Positions 8,108 to 16,831 of a stretch of DNA of 55,355 nucleotides are shown here, in pieces (the stretch's first letter is position 1; every line of letters starts with the position of its first letter). The translations under genes were made by a program, and so were the position numbers. A model generated the notes under the pieces. The model made no database searches. It had not been told where the DNA came from and saw nothing but the letters and a program-made list of their open reading frames with translations. Location of the stretch: the NCBI RefSeq assembly GCF_005503625.1, contig NZ_SCMX01000047.1, positions 1-55,355 on the forward strand, read 5' to 3'. The stretch is from Cupriavidus sp. 2SB (GTDB lineage: Bacteria > Pseudomonadota > Gammaproteobacteria > Burkholderiales > Burkholderiaceae).

Positions 8108-9302
8108 CAACGTCTCTCAACCGATCACGCCATCCGCCGCAGAGACTGGCGGCCTGCGTCGCCGTCCGGCCGCCGTGCTCGCCATCGCAGCCGTGGCGTT
8201 GGTCGCCTATCTGTACTTCTTCCTGCATGCTGAATCGCAGATCGCCGTTGGCGTGCTGCTGGCCGTGGCCGTGGTGGCGTTGTTCGCAGCCGGAAAGCTG
8301 GGGCTGGTGAAAACCGTCGAACAAGCCGCCGCACATCGTCCGGGACAATCGCGCCTCTGGGCACTGGGCGGTACGCTCGCACTGATCGTGCTGTTCCACG
8401 AGAGCCACTTCGTGCTGCTGATGCTGTGCGCGGTGCTGCTCTACACCACCGCATGCCTGGGCCTGACCGTGCAGTTCGGCTTTGCCGGTGTTTCGAACTT
8501 TGCCGGTGCGGCGTTCTTCGGTATCGGCGCCTACACCACCGCCGTACTGGCTGCGCACACGCCAATCCCGCATCTGCTGGTGATCGCCCTCTCGGGCATC
8601 GCGGCAGCGGTGATCGGCTCGCTGCTGATCGCGCCAGTGCTGCGCACACGCGGACACTACGCCGCGCTGGTGACCATTGCGTTCGGCATCCTGTTCAAGA
8701 CCTTCCTCGAAGTCAACGACGTGCTCGGCGGCCCGCAAGGTTTGCAGGTGCCCGGCATGACGCTGTTCGGCTTCCAGTTCAACGAGGGCGTGACGCTGTT
8801 TGGCGTCGACATCTCGTTTTATGCGAGCTACGCGCTGCTGAGTCTGCTGATCTGCGCCGGTACGTTCGCAATCGTCAAGGCGCTGGAACGGTCGTGGGTG
8901 GGCCTGGCCATGGACGTGGTGCGCACCGATGAAACCGCTGCGGCCACGTTCGGCCTGCATATCGCGCGCTGGAAGGTCATCGCCTTCATGCTCGGCAACT
9001 TCTTTGCCGGGGTGGCCGGCAGTGTCTACGGCATGGTCACCGCGTTCGTGGCGCCCAACAACTTCACGTTCGCCGACTCGCTGCTGATGCTGTCGATCGT
9101 GATTCTGGGCGGCCTTGGCAATGTGGTGGGCCTGGTGCCCGCCGCCATCATCGTGCTGGTGCTGCCAGAGAAGCTGCAGTTCATCCAGGAATACCGCTTC
9201 CTGTTCTACGCGGCGCTGGTCATCGTGATCCTGTTGTTCCGCCCTGATGGCCTGATGCCCCGCAAGACGCGGCTGTTCTTCCCGCGAAAGGATGCGCAAT
9301 GA
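8094..9302 (+). CDS. ABC transporter permease, LivM type
   Basis: A 402-residue permease. The first roughly 110 residues contain extra hydrophobic segments before the conserved LivM core, which starts near TACLGLTVQFGFAGVSNFAG and runs to about residue 395. The motif LGGLGNVVGLVPAA is the permease-ATPase coupling region. It ends with an ATGA overlap onto the first ATPase gene. It should form the translocation pore with the LivH-type subunit. Confidence 0.88.
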   Translation: MNVSDNVSQPITPSAAETGGLRRRPAAVLAIAAVALVAYLYFFLHAESQIAVGVLLAVAVVALFAAGKLGLVKTVEQAAAHRPGQSRLWALGGTLALIVLFHESHFVLLMLCAVLLYTTACLGLTVQFGFAGVSNFAGAAFFGIGAYTTAVLAAHTPIPHLLVIALSGIAAAVIGSLLIAPVLRTRGHYAALVTIAFGILFKTFLEVNDVLGGPQGLQVPGMTLFGFQFNEGVTLFGVDISFYASYALLSLLICAGTFAIVKALERSWVGLAMDVVRTDETAAATFGLHIARWKVIAFMLGNFFAGVAGSVYGMVTAFVAPNNFTFADSLLMLSIVILGGLGNVVGLVPAAIIVLVLPEKLQFIQEYRFLFYAALVIVILLFRPDGLMPRKTRLFFPRKDAQ

Positions 9303-10081
9303 GCCACGCAATGATCGAGGTACGCGACCTGACGATGCGCTTTGGTGGGCTGACCGCGCTGGACAAGCTGCAGTTGGAGATCCATCGCGGCGAGATCCTT
9401 GGCCTGCTGGGGCCCAACGGCTCCGGCAAGACTACGTTCTTCAATGTCCTGACCGGCATCTACAAGGCCACTGCCGGCACCATCACGCATGACGGCGAGC
9501 AGGTCATCGGCAAGACGCCGCAGCAGATCTACCGCAGCGGCGTGGCGCGCACGTTCCAGCGCTCGCGGCTATCGCTGCCGCTGACCGTGTTCGACAACAT
9601 CGTGATCGGCGACTACCAGAACATGAGCCACGGTCTTGTGTTCAACCTGTTCCGCCGCAAGGCGTTCAAGGCCGAATACGACCGCTATGTGGAATCCGTG
9701 CTGGAACTGCTGAACATCTTCAGTCCGCCGCTGGCGGCGAGACTGTTCGAACCGGTGGAAACATTCACCATGATCGACCGCCGCCGTATCGAGGTGTGCC
9801 GCGCGCTGCTGAGCCGCCCGCGCCTGCTGCTGCTCGACGAACCCTCGGCAGGCATGACGCATGACGAGACCCACGAACTGATGAACGACATCCTGCAGGT
9901 GCGGGGCAAGTTGAAGGACCTGTCCGTCGTGCTGATCGAACACGAGATGAACGTGATCGAGCGGATCACGGATCGCTGCATCGTGCTGAACTATGGCAAG
10001 AAGATTGCCGAAGGCACCTACGCAGAGATCACCGCCGACCCCGACGTGCAGACCGCCTACCTGGGAGAGGAAGCCGCATGA
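9299..10081 (+). CDS. ABC transporter ATPase, LivG type, with altered signature motif
   Basis: A 260-residue ATPase. Walker A is GPNGSGKTT (38-46) and Walker B is LLLLDEPSAG. A switch histidine is present (VVLIEHEMNVI). The usual LivG C-loop (LSYGQQRRLEIARAL) is replaced by FTMID at 156-160, followed by RRRIEVCRAL, so the ABC signature serine and glycines are missing. The partner ATPase retains MSGGEQ, so one of the two composite ATP sites may be degenerate. Overlaps by four bases on both sides show tight coupling. Confidence 0.85.
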   Translation: MSHAMIEVRDLTMRFGGLTALDKLQLEIHRGEILGLLGPNGSGKTTFFNVLTGIYKATAGTITHDGEQVIGKTPQQIYRSGVARTFQRSRLSLPLTVFDNIVIGDYQNMSHGLVFNLFRRKAFKAEYDRYVESVLELLNIFSPPLAARLFEPVETFTMIDRRRIEVCRALLSRPRLLLLDEPSAGMTHDETHELMNDILQVRGKLKDLSVVLIEHEMNVIERITDRCIVLNYGKKIAEGTYAEITADPDVQTAYLGEEAA

Positions 10082-10797
10082 GCCAGAGTGACACCACACT
10101 GCGCGTGGAAGGGCTGACCACGGGCTATGACAAGGTCAACGTGCTGCACGATGTGTCCATCGAGGTGCCGCCGGGCAAGATCACCTGCATCCTCGGCGCC
10201 AACGGCGCGGGCAAGAGCACGCTGATCCGTTCGATCCTCGGTCTCACGCCGCCGCGCAAAGGCCGCATCCTGTGGGATGGCGACGACCTCGCGGGCGAGA
10301 AGACGCACAACATCATCGCGCGCGGCATTGCGTGCATCCCGGAAGGCCGCAAGGTGTTTCCGCGCATGACCGTCGCCGAAAACCTCGCGCTGGGCGCTTT
10401 TCTCGAAGCGAATCCCGCCACGGTGCGCGAACGCATCGCCAATGTCTACGAGATCTTTCCGCGCCTGCGCGAGCGGTCTGGGCAACTCGCGGGCACGATG
10501 TCAGGCGGCGAACAGGCGATGGTGTCGATTGGCCGTGGGCTGATGGCACAGCCTCGCCTGCTGGTAATCGACGAGCCTTCGCTCGGCCTCTCGCCGCTGT
10601 ACGTGAAAGAGAACTTCAAGGTCATCCAGCAGATCAACGCCCTGGGCATGACCGTGCTGCTCGTCGAACAGAACGCGCGCCAGACGCTGGCCATCGCGCA
10701 CCACGGCTATGTGCTCTCGCAGGGCCGCGTAGTGGCGCAAGGTACGGCACAGGCGCTGCGCGAGAACGACGAAGTACGCGCAGCGTACTTCGGCTGA
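10078..10797 (+). CDS. ABC transporter ATPase, LivF type
   Basis: A 239-residue ATPase with Walker A GANGAGKST, signature MSGGEQ, Walker B LLVIDEPSLGL and switch histidine region VLLVEQNARQ, where the usual His is replaced by Gln as in LivF proteins. It starts inside the stop of the preceding ATPase (ATGA). It should pair with the LivG-type subunit to power the importer. Confidence 0.88.
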   Translation: MSQSDTTLRVEGLTTGYDKVNVLHDVSIEVPPGKITCILGANGAGKSTLIRSILGLTPPRKGRILWDGDDLAGEKTHNIIARGIACIPEGRKVFPRMTVAENLALGAFLEANPATVRERIANVYEIFPRLRERSGQLAGTMSGGEQAMVSIGRGLMAQPRLLVIDEPSLGLSPLYVKENFKVIQQINALGMTVLLVEQNARQTLAIAHHGYVLSQGRVVAQGTAQALRENDEVRAAYFG

Positions 10798-10821
10798 CCC
10801 ACGGATTTGAGGCAGACGATC

Positions 10822-12120
10822 ATGGACGATTTTCTCGATTTTCCGGTACGCACGCTGGCCACGATGATCGCGCAGCGCGATCTCACGGCGGAGGCTGTGA
10901 CACGCGCGGCGCTGGCCCGCATCGCGTCGCTGGAGCCGGGCATCCTGGCCTGGCAGCACGTGGACGCCGATGCCGCTATTACACAGGCACGGGCCAACGA
11001 CACCGTTGGCGGCACTGCCGCGCTGCAGGGCGTGCCCATCGGCGTCAAGGACCTGATGGATACGATCGACATGCCCGCGACCTATGGCTCGCCGATCTAT
11101 CGCGGGCACCGGCCAACCATCGACGCGGCTGCCGTGGCGCTGGCACGCGATGCCGGTGCGGTGATCGTCGGCAAGACGGTCACCACCGAATTCGCCACGT
11201 TCCAGCCCGGCCCCACGCGTAACCCGCGTGCGCCTGCGGATCGGCCTCATACGCCGGGCGGCTCGTCGAGTGGTTCGGCCGCTGCCGTAGCGGCTGGCAT
11301 GGTGCCGCTCGCGTTTGGCACACAGACCGCAGGCTCCGTGATTCGCCCCGCTTCGTATTGCGGCGTGGTCGGCTACAAACCCACGCATGCCACCTTGCCG
11401 TTGGCTGGCATCAAGCCGCTGTCGCCGAGTCTCGACACCGTGGGCGTGCTCGCGCGCCGTGTGGACGATGCCGCGCTGTTCATCGGTACACTGGCCCGCG
11501 ATGCATCGATTGCCAACGCGACACTGGCCCAGAAGACATCGCTGCGCATCGGCGTCTGCCGCACACCGCACTGGGAGCGCGCTGGCGCCGATGCACGTGC
11601 CGCGCTCGACACCGCGGTGCGCGCACTGGAACGCGCGGGTGCCACTGTCCATGCATTCGACCTCCCCGCTGCCTGCGATGGCCTGACCGAGGCACAGATG
11701 GACATCATGGCCTTCGAGGCTGTGGCCGCCTTTGCACCCGAAGCGCGCAATCCATCGGCACAGTTCAGCGCCGCGTTCGTTCGACAGCTCGAAGCCGGAC
11801 GTGCCGTATCGGGCGAGCGTTTTCACGCGGCACTGGCGCTGGCCGAGCGTGCACGGCTGGCACTGGCCGATGCCCTGGCAGGGTTCGACGCCATCCTCGC
11901 ACCCAGCGCGGAAGGCGAAGCGCCTGCGGGCCTGCAAGCCACGGGCGACCCGATCTTCTGCCGCATGTGGACGCTGCTCGGCACGCCGTGCGTGCATGTG
12001 CCGACGGGTACCGGTGTCACGGGCATGCCGGTGGGTGTGACCGTCACCGCCGCGCGCCATGCCGATGCACGCGTACTGGCCGTTGCCCATCAACTTGAGA
12101 TGTCGCTGCAAGCGCGATAA
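10822..12120 (+). CDS. Amidase signature family hydrolase
   Basis: A 432-residue amidase. The start is the ATG at 10822; an upstream TTG at 10807 has weaker support. The amidase signature runs GGSSSGSAAAVAAGM through TAGSVIRPASYCGVVGYKP. The catalytic Lys is in GVPIGVKDLMDT, the cis-Ser in GSSSGS and the nucleophile Ser in TAGSVIRPA. Such enzymes hydrolyse C-N bonds of amides or allophanate-like compounds. It lies 24 bases after the ATPase gene and before the N-carbamoyl hydrolase, which suggests it releases ammonia from the imported compound. Confidence 0.85.
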   Translation: MDDFLDFPVRTLATMIAQRDLTAEAVTRAALARIASLEPGILAWQHVDADAAITQARANDTVGGTAALQGVPIGVKDLMDTIDMPATYGSPIYRGHRPTIDAAAVALARDAGAVIVGKTVTTEFATFQPGPTRNPRAPADRPHTPGGSSSGSAAAVAAGMVPLAFGTQTAGSVIRPASYCGVVGYKPTHATLPLAGIKPLSPSLDTVGVLARRVDDAALFIGTLARDASIANATLAQKTSLRIGVCRTPHWERAGADARAALDTAVRALERAGATVHAFDLPAACDGLTEAQMDIMAFEAVAAFAPEARNPSAQFSAAFVRQLEAGRAVSGERFHAALALAERARLALADALAGFDAILAPSAEGEAPAGLQATGDPIFCRMWTLLGTPCVHVPTGTGVTGMPVGVTVTAARHADARVLAVAHQLEMSLQAR

Positions 12121-12152
12121 GCGCCTGCCTTCCACGCATTCCGGAGCACAGA

Positions 12153-13460
12153 TTGAATTTCACCGACTCGCCTTCCGCGCACGCAGAGATTGCAGGTACC
12201 GTACAGGATCACGTCGATGCCGCGCGACTGGCCGCATCGATGGCCGCGCTGGCCCGCTTTGGCGGACGCGATGATGGCGGCGTCTCTCGCGAGACGCTGA
12301 CCGATATCGACCTTGCCGCACGTCGCCACTTGATCGAACAGGCACGCGCACTCGGCTGTGAAGTCAGTACCGACGATTGCGGCAACCTGTTCTTCCGCCG
12401 CCCCGGTCGCGAAGACCTGCCTCCGGTGCTCACCGGCAGCCATGCCGATACCCAACCCGTCGGCGGCAAGTACGACGGCGCCTATGGCGTGTTGGCCGGA
12501 CTCGAAGTCATCGCGGCACTTAACGCTGCCGGTGTAGAAACCCGGCGACCCATCGAGGTGGTGTCGTGGACCAACGAGGAAGGCAGCCGCTTCGGTCCCG
12601 GTGCCATGGGATCGAGTGCATTCGTCGATCCCGGTCGGCTGGCCACCTATCGCGACGCGGTGGATCCGGCTGGCGTGCGCTTTGGCGACGCACTGGATGC
12701 CGCGCTCACTGCCAGCGCCGATGTGCCGCGCCTGCCCATGCCGCGCCCGATGGCGGCCTGCGTCGAACTCCATATCGAACAGGGACCGGTACTCGAAGCC
12801 GCGAATGTGCCGCTGGGCGTGGTCACCGGCATCCAGGCCGTGCGCTGGTTCCGCGTGGACTGTGCCGGCACGATGGCCCATGCAGGCACCACGCCAATGG
12901 CCGTGCGACGCGATGCCATGGCCGTGGCCGTCGCCATCGCACAAGAGCTTTACGCGCTGGCACCGCGCGATGCCGCAGCAGGCAGCAACGAGTTGCGCCT
13001 CACGCTGGGCCGCTGGACCGTAGCGCCCAACTCGGTGAACACGATTCCGGGCCATGTGTCGTTCACGGTGGACATGCGTTGCCTCGATGACGCTGCGCTG
13101 GACCGCGCCGAAGCCGCACTGCGCGCTGCGTGCGTGCGTCATGCACAGGCGAGCGATGCCGTCACCGTGGAGCGATTCTTCCATCGCACGCCCACGCATT
13201 TTCCCGGCACCATGCTCGATGCGATCGAACGCGCGTGCACACGCGCCAGCGAACAGGCGGGCCGGGCCATGCCGATGCGGCTGACATCGGGCGCCTTCCA
13301 CGACGCCATGTATCTGGCCGACCATTGCCCCACGGCGATGATCTTCGTCCCGAGCAAGGGCGGCATCAGCCACAATGCCGCCGAAGACACCGACGCTACC
13401 GAACTGTTCCTCGGGGCGAAGGCACTGGCTTACACTGTCGCGGAACTGGCCTGCCGCTGA
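12153..13460 (+). CDS. Zn-dependent N-carbamoyl-amino acid hydrolase / allantoate amidohydrolase family (M20)
   Basis: A 435-residue M20/M40-type hydrolase, starting from TTG at 12153 with CCGGAG about eight bases upstream. Metal-site motifs appear in order: GSHADTQPVGGKYDGAYG (first His and bridging Asp), WTNEEGSRFGPG (Glu), CVELHIEQGP (His) and SHNAAEDT (C-terminal His). These are the hallmarks of hydantoinase-linked N-carbamoyl hydrolases and allantoate or ureidoglycine amidohydrolases. In this operon it probably removes a ureido group. Exact substrate is open. Confidence 0.85.
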   Translation: MNFTDSPSAHAEIAGTVQDHVDAARLAASMAALARFGGRDDGGVSRETLTDIDLAARRHLIEQARALGCEVSTDDCGNLFFRRPGREDLPPVLTGSHADTQPVGGKYDGAYGVLAGLEVIAALNAAGVETRRPIEVVSWTNEEGSRFGPGAMGSSAFVDPGRLATYRDAVDPAGVRFGDALDAALTASADVPRLPMPRPMAACVELHIEQGPVLEAANVPLGVVTGIQAVRWFRVDCAGTMAHAGTTPMAVRRDAMAVAVAIAQELYALAPRDAAAGSNELRLTLGRWTVAPNSVNTIPGHVSFTVDMRCLDDAALDRAEAALRAACVRHAQASDAVTVERFFHRTPTHFPGTMLDAIERACTRASEQAGRAMPMRLTSGAFHDAMYLADHCPTAMIFVPSKGGISHNAAEDTDATELFLGAKALAYTVAELACR

Positions 13461-13510
13461 AATCCCCGAGGCTCCGGCGCCCGGCCTCCGCCCCCAACGA
13501 TATCGACCGC

Positions 13511-14101
13511 ATGGCAAAGACCGCGCGCCCCACTCCCGAACCGGCCGACAGCAAGTCGGCCACGCTGACGCTTGGCGTCAAACTGCGCCACGCCCGGCTG
13601 GTTGCCGGCTACACGCTGCTGCAACTGGCCGGCAAGGCCGGCTGCTCCGAAAGCCTGATCTCCAAGGTCGAGCGCGGATTGGCCACGCCGTCCTTCACCA
13701 CGCTGCACCGGCTGGCTGTGGCGCTGGACACCAACATCGGCACGCTGACCAGCGAAGAAGAACCCAACCAGTCGCCCATCCTGCGCAACGGCGAACGCCC
13801 CGTCATCCGCGCAGGCGGCGTGGCATTGGAACGCGTGGTATTGCCCAAGCGCGGCGGGCTGCTGCAGGCCAACATCCACATCGTCTGGCCCGGTCAGGCC
13901 AGCGACGGGCAGATCGAGCATCAGGGCGAGGAAGTGGGCTATGTGCTTGAAGGACACCTTGAACTGATGCTTGGCGACGACATCCACCGGATCGGTCCCG
14001 GCGACGCCTTCACGTTTTCCAGTCAGGTGCCGCACGGCTATCGCAATGTTGGCGACGTGGTAGCGCGTGTGCTCTGGGTGAACTCCCCAGCCACGTTCTG
14101 A
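13511..14101 (+). CDS. XRE-family regulator with C-terminal cupin domain
   Basis: A 196-residue protein starting at the ATG at 13511; the open frame before it overlaps the previous gene and is not coding-like. An XRE helix-turn-helix spans about 22-78 (LGVKLRHARLVAGYTLLQLA, CSESLISKVERGLATPS). A single cupin domain follows at about 120-190 (EHQGEEVGYVLEGHLEL, then GPGDAFTFSSQVPHGYRN). This is the PuuR-like layout, in which the cupin senses a metabolite. It closes the importer/hydrolase gene set and likely controls it. Confidence 0.88.
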   Translation: MAKTARPTPEPADSKSATLTLGVKLRHARLVAGYTLLQLAGKAGCSESLISKVERGLATPSFTTLHRLAVALDTNIGTLTSEEEPNQSPILRNGERPVIRAGGVALERVVLPKRGGLLQANIHIVWPGQASDGQIEHQGEEVGYVLEGHLELMLGDDIHRIGPGDAFTFSSQVPHGYRNVGDVVARVLWVNSPATF

Positions 14102-14190
14102 GTATTCCGAGTCCGGACAGATCGATGCGGCGCGGCCGGTATAATCCGCCGCTGCTAGTCATTACCCAACACGCGTTGTCTGGATCTGTC

Positions 14191-15228
14191 ATGCCTCAAA
14201 CCTGCGCAGCGGTGCCGCGCCTCCGAAACATCGATCGCCGGAACGCCGCGCGAACCCTCCTGAACGTGGCGCTCGCATTGGTCGTCACAGCAAGCGGCCT
14301 GGCTACGGCCCCGGCGCTTGCCGATACCAGCTTTCCCGCCAAGCCGATCCGCCTGGTGATTCCGTTCCCGCCGGGCGGCGGTACCGACATCCTGGCGCGC
14401 CTTGTGGCCAACCAGGTATCGCAGTCCACCAAGTGGACGTTCGTGCCGGACAACAAACCCGGCGCGGGCGGCACGCTGGGTATCGCGGAAGTCGTACGCG
14501 CGGCGCCCACCGGCTACGAACTCGTGATGGGCCAGAAAGACAATCTCGTCGTGGCACCGTGGCTCTACAAGACCGTCTCGTACGTGCCGTCGCGTGACCT
14601 GATCGCGATCAGCCACGTTGGCTACACCCCGATCGTCATCGTCACCTCGGCCAATTCGAAGTACAAGACGCTGGCCGATGTGGTGGCCGCCGCGAAGTCG
14701 CATCCGGAATCCATCAAGTACGGTTCGCCCGGCAACGGCACCACGATCCACCTGGCCGCCGAGATTTTCAGCCAGGCTGCCGGCATCAAGCTGCTGCACG
14801 TGCCATACAAGGGCTCGAACGCCGCGATGATGGACGCCATGGCGGGCAACGTGGACCTGATGGTGGCATCCGTCCCCTCGGCCCTTGCACAAGTGAAGGC
14901 CGGCAAGCTGCGCGCGCTGGCGGTGACATCGGCCAGCCGCAGCACGTCGCTGCCCAATGTGCCCACCGTGGCGGAGAGCGGCTACAAGGACGTTGACGTC
15001 AGTACCTGGTACGGGATCTTCGCGCCGGCCAAGACGCCGGCCAGCGTGGTGGAACGCATCGGTGCCGAAGTCAACAAGGTACTCGCCACGCCTGAAGTCA
15101 TCCAGGCCATCCACGACCAGGGCGCCGAGGCCAAGCTCATGACGCCGAAGCAATTCTCCGATCTGGTGGATAGCGACTACCGGAAATGGAAATCCATCGT
15201 CGAACGATCGGGCGCACGGGTGGAGTAA
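14191..15228 (+). CDS. Bug-type tripartite tricarboxylate transporter binding protein
   Basis: A 345-residue periplasmic protein, starting at the ATG at 14191. A signal peptide ends near ATAPALA, and the mature chain begins DTSFPAKPIRLVIPFPPGGG, the Bug/TctC hallmark (PIRLVVPFxPGGxxD). Further motifs are NKPGAGGTLG, YGSPGNGTTIHL and HVPYKGSNAAM. Bug proteins bind small carboxylates or nicotinate-like ligands. No TctA or TctB membrane gene is adjacent, so it is an orphan receptor. It follows the XRE-cupin gene by 90 bases and may have its own promoter. Confidence 0.88.
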   Translation: MPQTCAAVPRLRNIDRRNAARTLLNVALALVVTASGLATAPALADTSFPAKPIRLVIPFPPGGGTDILARLVANQVSQSTKWTFVPDNKPGAGGTLGIAEVVRAAPTGYELVMGQKDNLVVAPWLYKTVSYVPSRDLIAISHVGYTPIVIVTSANSKYKTLADVVAAAKSHPESIKYGSPGNGTTIHLAAEIFSQAAGIKLLHVPYKGSNAAMMDAMAGNVDLMVASVPSALAQVKAGKLRALAVTSASRSTSLPNVPTVAESGYKDVDVSTWYGIFAPAKTPASVVERIGAEVNKVLATPEVIQAIHDQGAEAKLMTPKQFSDLVDSDYRKWKSIVERSGARVE

Positions 15229-15305
15229 TTGGGAAGGGCCTGAAATACTGACTGGGCCGGGCGGAAAGAGCGTACAGTCGTCTGATAGACGAACAGGAGC
15301 ACGCA

Positions 15306-15590
15306 ATGGACAATCATCCGGCCGCCAATAGCAAGGGGTTCGATCTCTATCCGCTGGTCTACAAATGCGAGCCGCCGCGCGAATGGCACGAGCGCCGGCC
15401 GGATCGGTCGTACAAGGCTTCCGTGGTGATCTGCCGCGAAGGCGTACAGCCATCCGCAGACAATGGCCGGGTCTTCCACGTTCCCGTGACGCAATGGGGA
15501 AACGTGGGCGAAGCCAAGCGCGCAGCCGTGCAGCACGGCTCCGACATCATCGACGGACTGGTGCCCGGCGAGTCGGTGGCAGGACTGTGA
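15306..15590 (+). CDS. Small hypothetical protein
   Basis: A 94-residue soluble protein with a good ribosome-binding site (CAGGAG, seven bases before the ATG). No signal peptide or membrane segment. The sequence has the look of a small alpha/beta domain: FDLYPLVYKCEPP, YKASVVICREG and WGNVGEAKRAAVQHGSDIID. I do not recognise a named family with certainty. It stands alone between the Bug gene and the convergent gene at 15670. Confidence 0.6.
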   Translation: MDNHPAANSKGFDLYPLVYKCEPPREWHERRPDRSYKASVVICREGVQPSADNGRVFHVPVTQWGNVGEAKRAAVQHGSDIIDGLVPGESVAGL

Positions 15591-15619
15591 GGGCGGGACG
15601 ATAAAGATGTGCAGGACTA

Positions 15620-15644
15620 CCCGGGCAGGACGCCATCGCCCGGG
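15620..15644. terminator. Hairpin between convergent genes, possible terminator
   Basis: CCCGGGC (15620-15626) pairs with GCCCGGG (15638-15644) across an 11-base loop. It lies between two convergent genes (stops at 15590 and 15670). There is no T run, so intrinsic termination is uncertain. Confidence 0.35.
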
Positions 15645-15669
15645 CTGAAAACGCCGGTCGGCGAATTGC

Positions 15670-15936
15670 CTAGATACCGAACTCGGGCCCGCCGTATTGG
15701 GCCAGCAGCGATTCGATCAGCGCCATGTCCTGCGTTTGCGGCGTGCGGTCTTCCACCGCACGCGACGGACCGCAATAGGTAGCGGTGACGTGGCGGCGCA
15801 CCATCAGCACACCACCTTCTGGCGGGCTCACGTCAACCACGGGCCAGGGAGTATGCCGATAGCTACCGGCAACCCAGCCCGCAGGCGTGAGATGCAATTC
15901 TTCCCATTCCTCGCTGGTCGACATTGGCTGCGCCAT
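15670..15936 (-). CDS. Small hypothetical protein coupled to infA paralogue
   Basis: An 88-residue soluble protein of unknown family. Its ATG overlaps the stop of the upstream IF-1 gene (TGATG), so it should be translated by coupling. The N-terminal half reads EEWEELHLTPAGWVAGSYR and a beta-rich middle follows (GVLMVRRHVTATYCG). No signal peptide. A link to translation or to stress growth with IF-1 is possible but is inference. Confidence 0.6.
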   Translation of the reverse strand: MAQPMSTSEEWEELHLTPAGWVAGSYRHTPWPVVDVSPPEGGVLMVRRHVTATYCGPSRAVEDRTPQTQDMALIESLLAQYGGPEFGI

Positions 15937-16157
15937 CAGTTCTTGTGGCGGTAGTTGATGCGGCCCTTTGTCAGGTCGTAGGGCGACATTTCCAGCGTCA
16001 CGCGATCGCCAGCCAGCACGCGAATGCGATTCTTCTTCAGGCGTCCGGACGAATACGCCCAGACTTCGAAGCCGTTTTCCAGGATCACGCGAAAGCGATT
16101 GTCGGGCAGGACTTCAGATACCTTGCCGCCAAATTCCACCAGTTCTTCTTTAGCCAA
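15936..16157 (-). CDS. infA: Translation initiation factor IF-1 (divergent second copy)
   Basis: A 73-residue S1/OB-fold protein, the exact size of IF-1. It starts [20 protein letters not shown] and carries [17 protein letters not shown] and [13 protein letters not shown], matching IF-1 along its whole length. It differs at several positions that are usually invariant in the ribosomal-operon copy (for example [15 protein letters not shown] in place of AHISGKMRxxYIRIL). Beta-proteobacteria often carry such an extra infA away from the ribosomal protein cluster. It binds the ribosomal A site during initiation. Confidence 0.9.
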   Translation of the reverse strand: MAKEELVEFGGKVSEVLPDNRFRVILENGFEVWAYSSGRLKKNRIRVLAGDRVTLEMSPYDLTKGRINYRHKN

Positions 16158-16656
16158 AAATGCTCCTTGTTGTGGCGGAGCGGGTCAGGGTGCAGCACGC
16201 ACATGCCTCATGCCCTGGGGCATGCGATGTTCCTTGCTTTCCTGGCAGCCGGTCGCCATTGCAGAAATCAGTGATCGGTGCCGCATCTCGCCCGGATGGC
16301 AAATCGCGAAAACCGAACTGTCGTGAGGGAGGCCTTGCTTGCACAACCGGCGCCGGTATTGGCGAATCGGTTGCGGAGCGGACGCGCCGCTGGGCGGGGT
16401 GAGGTTTGCCGGCGACTGTCGCCGTGAACAGACCGGGCACAAGCCCGATCGACCGCTATTGCTCTTCTAGTGATGTTGTCTTGCGGCCGGCGCGCGATGT
16501 TCGACACATGTCGATGAAGGGAGCGCTGGCGAATCATACCACCTATGGGGGGAGCCCACCGGCCCCCACCCATTCGTGGCGGCGGCTTCGGCGCGGAACC
16601 CAGGCAGGTTGTGCAGCCGACCGCACGTGCGTCACCGTAAATTCGCCGAAGCCGTG
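16158..16656. other. Intergenic region between infA paralogue and csp
   Basis: About 500 bases of divergent spacer. It should contain the infA promoter on the minus strand. I see no coding frame with convincing composition. The csp promoter begins at 16657. Confidence 0.5.
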
Positions 16657-16685
16657 TTGACAGCCTTTGCGGTTACGGGTATAAA
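16657..16685 (+). promoter_or_regulatory. Near-consensus sigma-70 promoter of the cold-shock gene
   Basis: TTGACA (16657-16662), a 17-base spacer and TATAAA (16680-16685) form an almost perfect sigma-70 promoter. Transcription would start near 16692, giving an untranslated leader of about 140 bases before the csp start. Long leaders are typical of cold-shock mRNAs. Confidence 0.85.
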
Positions 16686-16831
16686 AACTCCCGCAAGATC
16701 TTCAAGCAGCAACCCGAAGCACAAGGTGCCAGCCCTCTGTGGCGCCACTTTTCTCCATGTTTCTTCCTTGATCGTCATGCCTCGCTAACAGTTATCGGTT
16801 GGCGAGAATCTATTTTTTAAGGAATCCGCAC

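Noticed and set aside
5855..8110. A 751-codon open frame antisense to the binding protein and LivH-type genes
   Set aside because: It is rich in His/Gln/Arg with no domains or signal, as expected for an antisense shadow in high-GC coding DNA. The plus-strand genes are well supported.
8076..9311. A 411-codon frame antisense to the LivM-type gene
   Set aside because: Repetitive His/Gln/Glu composition and no motifs; antisense shadow.
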